Below are positions 1 to 9,339 of a stretch of DNA of 64,000 bases, piece after piece (the stretch's first letter is position 1; every line of letters starts with the position of its first letter). The position numbers and the translations under genes are program-made. The stretch is from Escherichia fergusonii ATCC 35469. GTDB taxonomy: Bacteria > Pseudomonadota > Gammaproteobacteria > Enterobacterales > Enterobacteriaceae. The stretch lies in contig NC_011740.1 of assembly GCF_000026225.1 (NCBI RefSeq), forward strand, positions 2,170,001 to 2,234,000. Reading direction: 5' to 3'. The notes beneath the pieces were generated by a model. The model did no database searches and was not told the origin of the DNA. It saw nothing but the letters and a program-made list of their open reading frames with translations.

Positions 1-172
1 CGTTTTTTCCTATTTTTGCGCCGAATAAACGTAATAAAAAAGCCCGCCAGCGATATAATATTTGTGGCGACCAGGCAAATATTGTTGCCTGTACTGCCCA
101 CCACAATTGCACTTTAATAGCGTTGCCGCCCCGGAACCCTTTCGGCACCGAGAAACCGCTTAAATCTTGCAT
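1..172 (-). CDS. wcaF: Colanic acid acetyltransferase WcaF (N-terminal part, cut by window edge)
   Basis: Only the first 57 codons are present; the gene continues beyond base 1. The translation starts MQDLSGFSVPKGFRGGNAIK and goes on through a hydrophobic stretch to GAKIGKN, which matches WcaF of E. coli. WcaF is a left-handed beta-helix acetyltransferase, reported to acetylate the first fucose of the colanic acid repeat unit. The beta-helix hexapeptide repeats lie outside the window. The ATG at 170-172 lies 15 bases after the wcaE stop, so the two are co-transcribed. Confidence 0.93.
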   Translation of the reverse strand, partial: MQDLSGFSVPKGFRGGNAIKVQLWWAVQATIFAWSPQILYRWRAFLLRLFGAKIGKN

Positions 173-187
173 TGGTATTCCTTATAT

Positions 188-934
188 TCAGACTTTGTTA
201 TATAAGGCTTTCGTCTTTGAGGTCGTGCGCTGGCGTAAATGCCAGGATAATTCAGCCCAGAAGCCAGGCACATGTAATATTTGCCGTTGGACTTTTTTCG
301 CGTCAGCACACAATTCCATATTATTGGTGGTAGATACCCCACCCATAGAAAATTCAGACACCAGCCCATTGAGTTTTTTAAACGCATAACCGGCTTTATA
401 CATTTTGGCCGCCAGCGCATAATCGGATGAAACTTTATATTCCAGATCATAACGCCATTTTTTCAAGCCGGATACCGGGAAAAATATCGCCTGATGGCTG
501 GCGGGCAGGCTGTGATAAATATACCAGCCCGGTTTAGCGCGACGTTTAATTTTATGCCCGTCGCCAAAATCCAGCAGCGCATCGCCGGTAATCATCACGT
601 TATCTTTTTGCATTTTTAATCTACGGACAAAATTTGCGGCATCCTGATGAAAAATATCGCCCGAGTTGAGAAACAGCGCAAACTTGCCTTGTGCCATCGC
701 AATGCCTTTGTTCATGGCGTCGTAGATGCCCTTATCTGGTTCACTGACAAAGCGTAGGTTATAGATACCATTGAGATTTTCCAGATACTCACGGGTGCCG
801 TCATTGGAACCGCCATCGACAACAATCCATTCGAAGCTGATATCGTCAGCCTGCGCCAGATGCGCCAGCGAGGCATGTGTTTTGACTATCCCTTCAAGGT
901 TACGAAACGCGACGGTGATTATGCTAAGCAACAT
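188..934 (-). CDS. wcaE: Colanic acid glycosyltransferase WcaE
   Basis: A 248 aa protein of the same length as K-12 WcaE and nearly identical to it. It is a family 2 (GT-A) glycosyltransferase: the N-terminus has the nucleotide-sugar motif IVVDGGSNDGT and, further on, GIYDAMNKGI. WcaE is reported to add the second fucose to the acetylated fucosyl-glucose lipid intermediate on the cytoplasmic face of the inner membrane; I take that role from the literature, the sequence shows only the family. It sits downstream of wcaD, separated from it by an ERIC repeat, and upstream of wcaF in the same operon. Confidence 0.95.
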   Translation of the reverse strand: MLLSIITVAFRNLEGIVKTHASLAHLAQADDISFEWIVVDGGSNDGTREYLENLNGIYNLRFVSEPDKGIYDAMNKGIAMAQGKFALFLNSGDIFHQDAANFVRRLKMQKDNVMITGDALLDFGDGHKIKRRAKPGWYIYHSLPASHQAIFFPVSGLKKWRYDLEYKVSSDYALAAKMYKAGYAFKKLNGLVSEFSMGGVSTTNNMELCADAKKVQRQILHVPGFWAELSWHLRQRTTSKTKALYNKV

Positions 935-945
935 TTTTTACCTCG

Positions 946-1059
<114 letters not shown>

Positions 1060-1072
<13 letters not shown>

Positions 1073-2280
1073 ATATTTAACGCTTTTCGCAAAATAAATG
1101 GACAGACGATTAAAAATGCATATTCCGGGCTAAATATCGAACCGGTAAAAAACAGCGACACCGGAGTAAAAAGATAGAGCTGCACACGAAAATTGCGATT
1201 ATCACCAAAAGCGTTGATCATCATTTTTATCACTTTCCCCATATACCACAGTGATAAAAGCACTGCGAACCAGGAAAAATAAATAATCAGCAGATACAAA
1301 CCATTGTCTATGGTTTTTCCGACATCCGCACCGTTAAATATTCCGAATGATGCGACATATTCATAAAGTGAGCCAAATCTGACTACACCGTCAATATGGC
1401 TCAAAGAATAACCGACCATCACCAGTGGACCGACAATACGATAATACGATGACGATCCTTCCGTACCTAAATCGCCCAAGCGGGTGGAAATATAAGGAAA
1501 CGCGATTACCACACCAACCAGGAATACAGCCAGAGAAATCAATGCTAACGGTAACTTTTTCTTAATCGCCTCTTTATTCAGATATTGAAACGCCCACTCC
1601 AACAAATAAAACAGGATAAAGGTCATAACCCCTGAAAACGATCCGGATAATATTATCCCTGCGAGAATCATAGCATCGGTTTTAGGCGTTTTGATACCAA
1701 ACTGTTTGATACTGAGCCAAATTGAGATTAATGCCAGAGCGAAAAATGCCGGTTCGAAATAAAGTGCTGTCGTGCGCTTGCCGCCGAATTTAATGAAATT
1801 CAGCACATAACTGTTGCTGTAAATCAGATATTTCGAAATCGACTCCATAATACTGCTGCCGCCAGTGAGGATAATTTGCGCCATCTCCACCGCCGCCAGC
1901 GCCACCACCAGCCCGACCACCAGATAAAAGAAACGTAATATCTTGCGATGGTTGTGTGGCGAAATCGTTTTAAAGCGAATACTCCACACCATGCCAATAA
2001 TGATCACAATATAGACAAACAGCATGGTTGAAGTGACGTATTTACTGGCATCCAACGACTGACCAAACAAGTAGTTAAACGCCGTGAGTCCCGCGCCAAT
2101 CCCTAAGGCAATCATCAATTTTTTAACGCTGATGCGCTCTAAAAACAGCAGTAACAAGACAGGTAAAAAAGTGACGATGGTGATGGGGAAACTTTCGCCA
2201 AGCTGGGCGATTTTGACGTTAACCAGCAGGTAAATCAGCGGCAGCAGCAGGTAGCTACAGATTCTGATAGAAGTTGACAT
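1060..2280 (-). CDS. wcaD: Colanic acid polymerase WcaD (predicted Wzy-type)
   Basis: A 406 aa polytopic inner-membrane protein with about ten hydrophobic segments, the predicted polymerase of colanic acid repeat units. I chose the ATG at 2278-2280 (MSTSIRICSY), which matches WcaD. A longer reading frame up to 2352 exists but lies inside wcaC. The start overlaps the 3' end of wcaC by 26 bases, suggesting translational coupling. The C-terminus reads ALNIHPK and ends within an ERIC repeat; the K-12 protein as I remember it ends ALNITR, so the last residues differ. Confidence 0.93.
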
Positions 2281-3472
2281 ACTCCTCCAGCATCTGTTGT
2301 CCACTGTAGGCGGCGCGGCTGCGCTGGCTGAACTCAGCCAGCGTGGTACCAAATATCGCCTGCGCGATTTCCGGTTTGCTTAACTGCACCAGTTGCAGCA
2401 CCTCTTCTTCGCTGACGGTTTTACCGCCGGATTTTTGCAGCACTTCCCGCGCCGCATCACTATGGGTGGCAATCACCGGCACACCAATTGATAACGCCTC
2501 ACACAAAATCAGCGGGTAGTTATCGACGCGAGAACTGAACACCAGCGCATCCATCTGATTAAGCGCGCTCATCAACTTGCGCTTGTCAGTTTCAAAGCCG
2601 TGATTAACAACGTTACCAGCGGTGAACGGTGAAAACTTACCAAAGGTATGCAGTTCTATTTTGTCACCCAGCGCCATCATCTCGCGCACCAGTTGCTGGT
2701 TAGTTTTGCCGTCGTAACGCAGGTCATGCGCCACCACTGCGATTTTCGGCTTGCCCTGAGTTTCGCGCACCGGAGGCAGGTCCGCCAGAATCGCTTCGGT
2801 TGCCATATCAATGCCATTATTGATAATCCGGCAACGCCCTGGACCGTACAGGCTATTGAAAGCGTCAGCCACATGCTGGCTGGGGGAAATAAACTGACAG
2901 CCCAGTGCTAGCATCTCACGGAATAACTGGCGTTTGCCCGCCACCAGCTGGTGTGCGCGATCAATCTTCACCGGCGGATAGTTATTTAAGGTCGGGCATT
3001 TCTGACAGCCCGTTTTCCAGCCTTCGCAACCGTCGGTAAAAGCGCAGCGTCCGGTAACGCTCCAGTGATCGTGCAGTGTCCAGACCAAAGTGACATCCGG
3101 TTTGTGGTTTTTCACCTTTTCGCAAAAGCGCACCACGCTCTTAAGATTCAACCAGTAGCTGTGCAGCACATGAAAATGCAGGACTACCGGTCCCGGTGTG
3201 CGAGTAATGGTGCGATATAACTCATTGAAGTTGCCGAACAGATCGCGATTAAACAGACGAAACAGGGCCATGTTCGCCATCGCGGTCATCCGCGGCGTAT
3301 GTTTGATGACCTGCGGATAGTTCTGATGGCTGACGCTCTCTTTGCCGCCTTTGCCGTAGCCGTAGACAAAATGTGACGCCAGCCCCTGTTGCAGCGCGCG
3401 CTGGTGGAGATCTAACGCCACACCTGCCGCCCCGCCTTCCGCCAGTCGCACATTAAATTGCAGAATATTCAT
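2255..3472 (-). CDS. wcaC: Colanic acid glycosyltransferase WcaC
   Basis: A 405 aa family 4 (GT-B) glycosyltransferase, the same length as K-12 WcaC. The C-terminal Rossmann domain has the retaining-GT motif EALSIGVPVIATHSDAAREV, in which the glutamates bind the sugar nucleotide. WcaC is reported to add galactose to the growing colanic acid unit. Its ATG overlaps the wcaB stop (ATGA arrangement at 3469-3472), so translation is coupled. A cysteine-rich stretch (CAFTDGCEGWKTGCQKCP) in the N-terminal half is typical of this subfamily. Confidence 0.94.
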   Translation of the reverse strand: MNILQFNVRLAEGGAAGVALDLHQRALQQGLASHFVYGYGKGGKESVSHQNYPQVIKHTPRMTAMANMALFRLFNRDLFGNFNELYRTITRTPGPVVLHFHVLHSYWLNLKSVVRFCEKVKNHKPDVTLVWTLHDHWSVTGRCAFTDGCEGWKTGCQKCPTLNNYPPVKIDRAHQLVAGKRQLFREMLALGCQFISPSQHVADAFNSLYGPGRCRIINNGIDMATEAILADLPPVRETQGKPKIAVVAHDLRYDGKTNQQLVREMMALGDKIELHTFGKFSPFTAGNVVNHGFETDKRKLMSALNQMDALVFSSRVDNYPLILCEALSIGVPVIATHSDAAREVLQKSGGKTVSEEEVLQLVQLSKPEIAQAIFGTTLAEFSQRSRAAYSGQQMLEEYVNFYQNL

Positions 3473-3957
3473 TTAATTACCTTCACTCGCGCTTTTTCTC
3501 CCACCACCAGCGCGTTGTCCGGGACAGAGTCGAGCACCACGCTGCCCGCGCCCACGGTGACGTTATTACCAATCATGATATCGCCGAGAATAATGACGTT
3601 GGCACCAAGCTCGACGCCGTTGCCAATGTGTGGACATGCCATGTTATCGGCACCACGATTGCCGATAGTGACACCGTGGCGAATGGTGAAATCATCCCCC
3701 GCTACCACGTTTTTATTGATCACTACGGCATAGCCGTGATGGATAGTAAAGCGTCGGCCAATGGTCGCGGCGGCCTGGATTTCATAACCGAAAAAGCATT
3801 CGGTGATAATGCGATACAGCATCAACAGCGGGGCCGCCCACAGATTGTTGAGGACGTTTTTTTTGCGCCACACTGAACAAAAATGAGCAACGCGATAGGC
3901 AAGAACCATGCAGCACGGGCGTAAACTCCAGCTGTTGGCGCGCAGATCTTCCAGCAT
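3469..3957 (-). CDS. wcaB: Colanic acid acetyltransferase WcaB
   Basis: A 162 aa serine acetyltransferase-like protein. Its C-terminal half is a left-handed beta-helix built of hexapeptide repeats (IGRRFTIHHGYAVVI, VTIGNRGADN, IGNNVTVGAGSVV). A putative acetyl-CoA-dependent O-acetyltransferase for the colanic acid unit; which hydroxyl it modifies cannot be read from sequence. It starts two bases after the wcaA stop and overlaps wcaC by four bases. Confidence 0.93.
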   Translation of the reverse strand: MLEDLRANSWSLRPCCMVLAYRVAHFCSVWRKKNVLNNLWAAPLLMLYRIITECFFGYEIQAAATIGRRFTIHHGYAVVINKNVVAGDDFTIRHGVTIGNRGADNMACPHIGNGVELGANVIILGDIMIGNNVTVGAGSVVLDSVPDNALVVGEKARVKVIK

Positions 3958-3959
3958 CT

Positions 3960-4799
3960 TTAGCGCCCCCGAATTCCATCAGCCAGACGTTTGCCGTTAC
4001 GCACCGACAGCAGCGTCAACAAGGTGCGCCAGGTCATGCGTTTATTGCGGATCTGGTAGAGGGTAAACAACTGATATTTTTTGCTGGCGCGGTCGAATTT
4101 GTCTTTGTGCTTACGATAAAAGTGGAAGTACCCGGAGAATTTTTTCGGTGACGAGGTGATCTGCATTTCGCCGTGATTGATATGCAGGATCTGCGTCGCC
4201 TCTTCCACTTTCCACGGTTCGCCGTACTCCACCACCATTCGCAGGAAGATGTCGTAATCCTGTGCCGCTTTCAGTTCGGTATCGAACAAGCACTCTTTGA
4301 AACGCCACGCCCAGCTGAACACCTGATTACCAATGATATTGCGTTTGTAGAACAGGCGGCGTGAATACGGCGATTTGGGATACAGCGGCAAGCTTGCCGG
4401 TTGGGAATAAACTTCGCCCTGGCAAACGTAGTCGTTGGCGTACAAGAACGCATGTGTGACCAGTTGCTGTTTATGGGCGAGGAAGACGCTCAGGCGGTTG
4501 GGTGTCCATTCATCATCGTCATCGATCCCGGTGATGTATTCCCCTTGCGCCAGCATAATCGCCTGGTTACGTACCGCGCACGCCCCGCTGTTAATGTCGT
4601 TGTGAATGTACGTAATGCGCGAATCGTTGAGGGCGGTGACGTACTGTTGCAACTGTTCCCAGGAGGTGGAGCAATCATCCACGATAATCATCTCCCAGTT
4701 GCTGTAGTCCTGGCGCAGGACCGATTTTATCGCCCGAATCGCCAGTTGTTGGCGGTTCCAGGTCGGCATATAGATTGAGATCAGCGGATTGTCTTTCAT
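3960..4799 (-). CDS. wcaA: Colanic acid glycosyltransferase WcaA
   Basis: A 279 aa family 2 glycosyltransferase of the usual WcaA length. The N-terminus MKDNPLISIYMPTWNRQQLA and the following VDDCSTS mark the nucleotide-binding half. The metal-binding acidic motif is GIDDDDEWTP near residue 95. It probably adds one sugar (glucuronate has been proposed) to the lipid-linked colanic acid unit. It is separated from wzc by 128 bases that carry a REP palindrome, and is followed almost immediately by wcaB. Confidence 0.93.
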   Translation of the reverse strand: MKDNPLISIYMPTWNRQQLAIRAIKSVLRQDYSNWEMIIVDDCSTSWEQLQQYVTALNDSRITYIHNDINSGACAVRNQAIMLAQGEYITGIDDDDEWTPNRLSVFLAHKQQLVTHAFLYANDYVCQGEVYSQPASLPLYPKSPYSRRLFYKRNIIGNQVFSWAWRFKECLFDTELKAAQDYDIFLRMVVEYGEPWKVEEATQILHINHGEMQITSSPKKFSGYFHFYRKHKDKFDRASKKYQLFTLYQIRNKRMTWRTLLTLLSVRNGKRLADGIRGR

Positions 4800-4856
4800 A
4801 GGTTGTTCTCCCGGAGTATCGAGATGTTCTGCCGGTTTATAAGCTGGTTTACAGGT

Positions 4857-4917
4857 TCTGTTGCCGGATGCGGCGTGAACGTAGGTCGGATAAGATGCGT
4901 CAGCATCGCATCCGACA
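4857..4917. repeat. REP palindromic element between wcaA and wzc
   Basis: The sequence TTGCCGGATGCGGCGTGAACG followed by GATGCGTCAGCATCGCATCC has the REP (BIME) core GCCGGATGCGGCGTGAACG and a second imperfect palindrome. REPs in operon mRNAs can stabilise the upstream message; here that would be wza-wzb-wzc relative to the wca genes. The effect is inferred, the sequence is direct. Confidence 0.8.
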
Positions 4918-4927
4918 GCGGATCTCG

Positions 4928-7090
4928 TTATTTCGCGTCCGACTTATATTCGTATTCGTAATAGCCATAATCCTGATACGCGCTGGCGCGGCGAAAGATA
5001 GAGTTCAGAATCACCCCTTTCACCGGAATTCCGTTTTGCTCAAAGCGGCTCAGACTGGTTTCCACTTCTTTCAAGGTGTTGACCGCATAACGCGCCACCA
5101 TTAACGTGGTTCCGACGTGACGCCCGACAATTGCGGCATCGGTCACAGCCAGAATCGGCGGCGTATCAATCAACACCAGGTCGTAGTTTTTACTCGCCCA
5201 GTTCACCAGTTCGGTAAAGCGTTCGCTCATCAACAGTTCAGAAGGATTTGGCGGCACCTGGCCGCGCGGGATCAGGTCAAATTTGGCAATAGAGGTCGGT
5301 TTAGCAGCGGTAGTAATATCGCCCTGACCAATCAGAATTTCCGACAGGCCATTGACGTTATTGGTGCCCAACAGCTCGTGGGTGTAGCCTTTGCGCATAT
5401 CGCAGTCGATCAACAACACCCGTTTATTGGTCTGACTGATCACCGCCGCCAGGTTAGCGCAGACAAAGGTTTTACCGATTGACGGGCTAACCCCGGTCAT
5501 CATCAACACATTGTTCTGCGCCTGCATCATCGCGAAGTGCAGACTGGTACGCAGACTGCGGATGGCTTCAATCGCCAGATCGGTTGGATTCCCCACCGCC
5601 AGTAGCTGGCTCTGTTTATAGCGTTTAACCCCTTTGATGGTTTTGACGCTATCGCGCGCTTTTTGCCATTCCGACAGCGGGATGCTGGCATAGACGCTGA
5701 TGCCGTGTTCTTCCAGCACCTGCGGGCTTTCGATGCCGCGATTAAACAACGAGCGCAGCAGCACACCCACGATAGAGAGCATCAGGCCGAGGATAATTGC
5801 GCCGAGGATAATCAGCCCTTTCTTCGGTTTTAGCACGCCAGGCTGGGTGATTGCCGGGTCAACAATGCGCACATCGCCGACGGTGCTGGCTTCGGTGATT
5901 TTCAGCTCCTGCTCTTTATTCAGCAGTTGCATATAGACTTGCTGACCAGACTCGACATCGCGCGTCAGACGCACAATTTCCTGCTGAGTCTTCGGCATCG
6001 CCGTTACGCGACCGTTAAGTTTGGCTTTCTCTTCTTCCAGCGCCTGACGTTTCTCCAGCAGCGTGCGGTACGCCGGGTGAGCTTTGGTGTACAACTTGGA
6101 GATTTCCGCCTCTTTAAAGGTCAGTTCGTTCAACTGCGCGTCGATGTTCACCATTGAATCAAGCACCGCTTTCGCTTCCAGCGGCAGATCAACAGAATCT
6201 TTATCCTGACGGAAGGCATTCAGTTTGTTTTCAGCAACATCAAGGCGGCTGCGTACTTCTGGTAACTGTTGCGCGAGGAAGGCGAGGCTTTTCGACGCTT
6301 CCGCCGATTTGCGCTCAATATTTTGTTCCTGATAGTTACGGGCGATACTGTTAAGAATGTCGCGGATCTGTTCGCGATCTTCACCGGTATAAGTCAGGCT
6401 CAGTACGCCAGCGTCTTTGCCATTCTCTGTTACCGTCAGGCTGTTTTGCAGTTGATTGATCATCCCCAGCGTGGAGTATTTAGTGACGGTAAACTCACTG
6501 CCCTGGCTGGCGTGAATAGCTTCAACCATCAGCGTGACGCCTTCTTTTTTCAGCATCTGACCCGCTTGCCCACGAGCGCTAAAGCCGCCGTCGCTGCTCA
6601 AAGTGTAGTTTTTGTCATCAAGCACATTAAGCGTAAACACCTGATCCGCCATCTCTTTCGGGCGGTTAAAGGTGGTCACTTTCACCGTCTCGTTCTGGCG
6701 TCCCATCAGGCGATCCCAGCCCGCACCGAAAATCGGGAACGTGTTTTTGCTCACAGCAATATCGAGGTCGAGATCGTCCACCGTTTTACCGAGCACCAGA
6801 CGCGAGCGAATCAACTGGATCTCGGCGTCCGATGCTGGCGGCTTGTTGGCTAACGCCGAGCCGATATCCTGCACTAACGAATTGCCGCTGCTTTGCTCGA
6901 TTTGTACCAGTGCGTCGGCGCTGTATATCGGCGTAGCGAAGAAGGTGTAAACCACAGCACAGAGGGCGAATACGGCGGTGATGCCAATTACCCACCAGCG
7001 CGCTTCAATGACGGTGCCGACCAGGCGACCAATATCGATTTCATCACTGCCCGTTACCGGAGCGGCATGTTGTTTTACTTTTTCTGTCAT
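4928..7090 (-). CDS. wzc: Colanic acid tyrosine autokinase Wzc
   Basis: A 720 aa bacterial tyrosine kinase/polysaccharide co-polymerase, nearly identical to K-12 Wzc. Order: short cytoplasmic N-terminus, TM1 near 32-52, periplasmic Wzz-like domain with long coiled coils, TM2 near 427-447, and a cytoplasmic kinase with Walker A (GVSPSIGKTF, lysine near 540), Walker A' (LLIDCDMRKG) and Walker B (LVLIDTPPIL). The C-terminal tyrosine cluster YQDYGYYEYEY is the autophosphorylation tail. It works with Wza in polymer assembly and export, and is dephosphorylated by Wzb. I chose the ATG at 7088-7090 (MTEKVKQHAA); a 12-codon upstream extension overlaps wzb and is not conserved. Confidence 0.96.
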   Translation of the reverse strand: MTEKVKQHAAPVTGSDEIDIGRLVGTVIEARWWVIGITAVFALCAVVYTFFATPIYSADALVQIEQSSGNSLVQDIGSALANKPPASDAEIQLIRSRLVLGKTVDDLDLDIAVSKNTFPIFGAGWDRLMGRQNETVKVTTFNRPKEMADQVFTLNVLDDKNYTLSSDGGFSARGQAGQMLKKEGVTLMVEAIHASQGSEFTVTKYSTLGMINQLQNSLTVTENGKDAGVLSLTYTGEDREQIRDILNSIARNYQEQNIERKSAEASKSLAFLAQQLPEVRSRLDVAENKLNAFRQDKDSVDLPLEAKAVLDSMVNIDAQLNELTFKEAEISKLYTKAHPAYRTLLEKRQALEEEKAKLNGRVTAMPKTQQEIVRLTRDVESGQQVYMQLLNKEQELKITEASTVGDVRIVDPAITQPGVLKPKKGLIILGAIILGLMLSIVGVLLRSLFNRGIESPQVLEEHGISVYASIPLSEWQKARDSVKTIKGVKRYKQSQLLAVGNPTDLAIEAIRSLRTSLHFAMMQAQNNVLMMTGVSPSIGKTFVCANLAAVISQTNKRVLLIDCDMRKGYTHELLGTNNVNGLSEILIGQGDITTAAKPTSIAKFDLIPRGQVPPNPSELLMSERFTELVNWASKNYDLVLIDTPPILAVTDAAIVGRHVGTTLMVARYAVNTLKEVETSLSRFEQNGIPVKGVILNSIFRRASAYQDYGYYEYEYKSDAK

Positions 7091-7092
7091 TG

Positions 7093-7536
7093 TTATACCT
7101 GCTCTGCGTTCAATGCCTGCGCCCACTGGCGGGCAGACCGTTCAAGTAATGTGTACACCGCTGCAAACGTTTCCCGGCTTTTGCGATACGGATCGGGGAT
7201 TTCACATTCGTTATCCCAGTGACCAAACAGCATCACTTTGCCGCGCATCTCAGGTGCCATCTCGCATAAGCGTTCGATATGGCGCTTTTCCATGGTCAAA
7301 ATCAGGTCGTAGTTGCGACACAGGCTGCGGCTGATTTGACGGGCACAGTGACCTTCCAGAGACAGTTGATGTTCTGCGGCGACGCTGATAGCGGTAGGGT
7401 CAGCGCCCTTACCGACCAGCGCACCGAGTCCAGCGGACTCCACTTTCAGCTCAGGGTGATAACGTTGCAGTAAGCGTTCCGCCGTCGGGGAACGGCAAAT
7501 ATTGCCGACACAGACAACTAAGATGTTGTTAAACAT
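7093..7536 (-). CDS. wzb: Low molecular weight protein-tyrosine phosphatase Wzb
   Basis: A 147 aa LMW protein tyrosine phosphatase that removes phosphate from the Wzc tyrosine tail. The P-loop VCVGNICRSPTAER is at the N-terminus (nucleophile Cys9, Arg15). The general-acid aspartate lies in IPDPYRKS near residue 115. It sits between wza (5-base gap) and wzc (2-base gap), a tight translational arrangement. Confidence 0.96.
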   Translation of the reverse strand: MFNNILVVCVGNICRSPTAERLLQRYHPELKVESAGLGALVGKGADPTAISVAAEHQLSLEGHCARQISRSLCRNYDLILTMEKRHIERLCEMAPEMRGKVMLFGHWDNECEIPDPYRKSRETFAAVYTLLERSARQWAQALNAEQV

Positions 7537-7541
7537 GACGA

Positions 7542-8681
7542 TTACCAGTTATGAATGTCGCTGGCTGTATCCGTCATGTAACGGACACCGCTAATAGTTG
7601 GCAGCAACTGATTGATCAGACGGTTCCAGCGGGAAACCGGGGCGGTGGTGACATACACCACGTCATAAGGCTGCAGGCGGAATTCTGTCGCCATCACCAG
7701 CGACGTGGCATCGGACATATCCAGCTGATAGATATTGGCAATCTTGCCGTTACGCCCGCCCTCGCCTTTCAGCGGACGAATGACAAAGATGCCGCTGGCG
7801 TTGGAGGTGGTCATGTCGATGCCTTCAGCATTGCCCAGGGCTTCAGTCAGGGTCATACCGCTAAAGTCCATTTTCAGGGTGCTCTGTTTTTTCACTTCAC
7901 CCATCACAAATACTTTCAGATCATCATTACGCGGCACGTAGAGAATATCGCCAGGATAAAGCAGTCGGTTCTGATTGAGGTCGCCGTTTTGCATCAGCGC
8001 CTGCAAAGAAATGCGTTCTTCACGACCATTGTGTGTTAGCACCACGTTGCGCCAGTCAGCGGTGTCGGTCAGGCCACCTGCGGCGTTGATGGCATCGAGA
8101 ATGGTCAGTGGTACGTTGGTGATCGCCTGTTGACCGGATTTATTCACCTGACCGGAGATATAGGCCTTTTGTGAGCGGAAGGCGGCGATATTAACGTCCA
8201 CCTGCGGGTCAGCGATGTACGTCGCTAAGCGCCCGGTAATATCACTGCGGATTTCAGCGAGCGTTTTCCCCACTACGTGAACCTTGCCAATATACGGGTA
8301 GAACATGGTGCCGTCAGGCTGTACCCAGTTACCGGTGTCGCTGGAGCTGCGGTACTGACCAGCTGGCGTGGTGAGTTCCGGGTGATCCCAGACGGTGACA
8401 TTAAGAACGTCGCCCGGCCCGACACGATATTGATAATTGGCAATCTCGCTTTCCAGCGTCATATTGGGGCGCGCGACGTTCGGGCGTGGGCGTAATTGAT
8501 CAATCAGGCGCGGGGTCAGCGGATAAACATTCACCATTTTGTCGAGATCGAAATCAGCATCCTGCTGTTTGATGACGTCTTTACCCATCGTCGACATATT
8601 GCTGCCCGGAAGTACTGTGCAACCGCTTATCAAGGTTACTGACACCAATAATGGTATCAATTTCATTTTGGATTTCATCAT
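7542..8681 (-). CDS. wza: Outer-membrane polysaccharide export lipoprotein Wza
   Basis: A 379 aa precursor of the octameric outer-membrane channel for colanic acid. The signal peptide ends in the lipobox LISGC, giving lipidated Cys21. The polysaccharide export (PES) domain follows near YRVGPGDVLNVTVWDHPEL, then SLBB repeats (VYISGQVNKSG-like), and a C-terminal amphipathic helix that lines the outer-membrane pore. First gene of the operon, preceded by a long untranslated leader with a JUMPStart element. Starts MMKSKMKLIP; the second Met is also possible. Confidence 0.96.
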   Translation of the reverse strand: MMKSKMKLIPLLVSVTLISGCTVLPGSNMSTMGKDVIKQQDADFDLDKMVNVYPLTPRLIDQLRPRPNVARPNMTLESEIANYQYRVGPGDVLNVTVWDHPELTTPAGQYRSSSDTGNWVQPDGTMFYPYIGKVHVVGKTLAEIRSDITGRLATYIADPQVDVNIAAFRSQKAYISGQVNKSGQQAITNVPLTILDAINAAGGLTDTADWRNVVLTHNGREERISLQALMQNGDLNQNRLLYPGDILYVPRNDDLKVFVMGEVKKQSTLKMDFSGMTLTEALGNAEGIDMTTSNASGIFVIRPLKGEGGRNGKIANIYQLDMSDATSLVMATEFRLQPYDVVYVTTAPVSRWNRLINQLLPTISGVRYMTDTASDIHNW

Positions 8682-8859
8682 TGTTTATTTATCACTTTGG
8701 CAGAGTAATTATCCTGTGCACTATTAATAGCAATGTTGCCATGCACATTTACCTTGCAGTTAATTGAATAAAAATTTAACTGGCATCAGTCCTAAAAAAA
8801 TTGATTTCATCCGCAGGCTATTGACAGAATAATTCAGACTGGTCTTTCAGGCGTCCAGA

Positions 8860-8898
8860 CACGCTACCGCCCCTGGCTTTTTAGCTACCAATACACTG
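8860..8898 (-). promoter_or_regulatory. JUMPStart element with ops site in the wza leader
   Basis: Read on the minus strand this is CAGTGTATTGGTAGCTAAAA followed by GCCAGGGGCGGTAGCGTG, a close match to the JUMPStart consensus found upstream of polysaccharide operons. It contains the ops core GGCGGTAGCGTG (8860-8871). In known systems ops pauses RNA polymerase and recruits RfaH, which suppresses termination in long surface-polysaccharide operons. It lies about 180 bases upstream of the wza start, inside the transcribed leader. Confidence 0.9.
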
Positions 8899-9089
8899 AT
8901 TTAGTTTAGATTTTCTAACTCTTTCATCATGCAGTCGATTATGAAAAAGCGTTATTCCGTGAATTAATTTTCCAGATATAAGGTGGCATTATGGTAATTG
9001 AATATTGGCTTCCAATAATGCAGGAGGAAGTGTTACAGCTAACGGAATAGCAGGCAAGGTAACAATTCGGCAATTGGCTATTTTTAAGA

Positions 9090-9133
9090 ATTATATTAAG
9101 TGTCATTCAATATGGTTTTTAGGAGTTTCTTTA
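9090..9133 (-). promoter_or_regulatory. RcsAB box and candidate promoter of the colanic acid operon
   Basis: On the minus strand TAAAGAAACTCCTA lies at 9120-9133, the form I know as the RcsAB box of the wza promoter. About 24 bases downstream is a TATAAT hexamer (9090-9095), placing a transcript start near 9082 and giving a leader of about 400 nt. No good -35 hexamer is seen, as expected for an activator-dependent promoter. RcsB phosphorelay plus RcsA would activate here under envelope stress. The -10 assignment is my inference. Confidence 0.8.
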
Positions 9134-9339
9134 GGTTGACAATAATTAATATAGTGCCTCCATATGCGATATTTCTTAAATAATGTTTTATTATTGCCAC
9201 TTTTAATTCAGGGATAATGCGATGTTATAGCCCTCAAATAAAGTCAGATAAAAAGTGCTGTGACATTGCATTTTTTCCCTGATTTATCCATGATCGAATT
9301 GTGACATTTGTCATACAACGAATAGGTTTTGTACTTACT

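Noticed and set aside
2281..2352. 24-residue N-terminal extension of WcaD
   Set aside because: It lies wholly within the wcaC coding end, is not conserved in WcaD and has no ribosome site.
6269..6853. 194-codon plus-strand frame within wzc
   Set aside because: Shadow of the wzc coding sequence on the other strand; no conserved motif.
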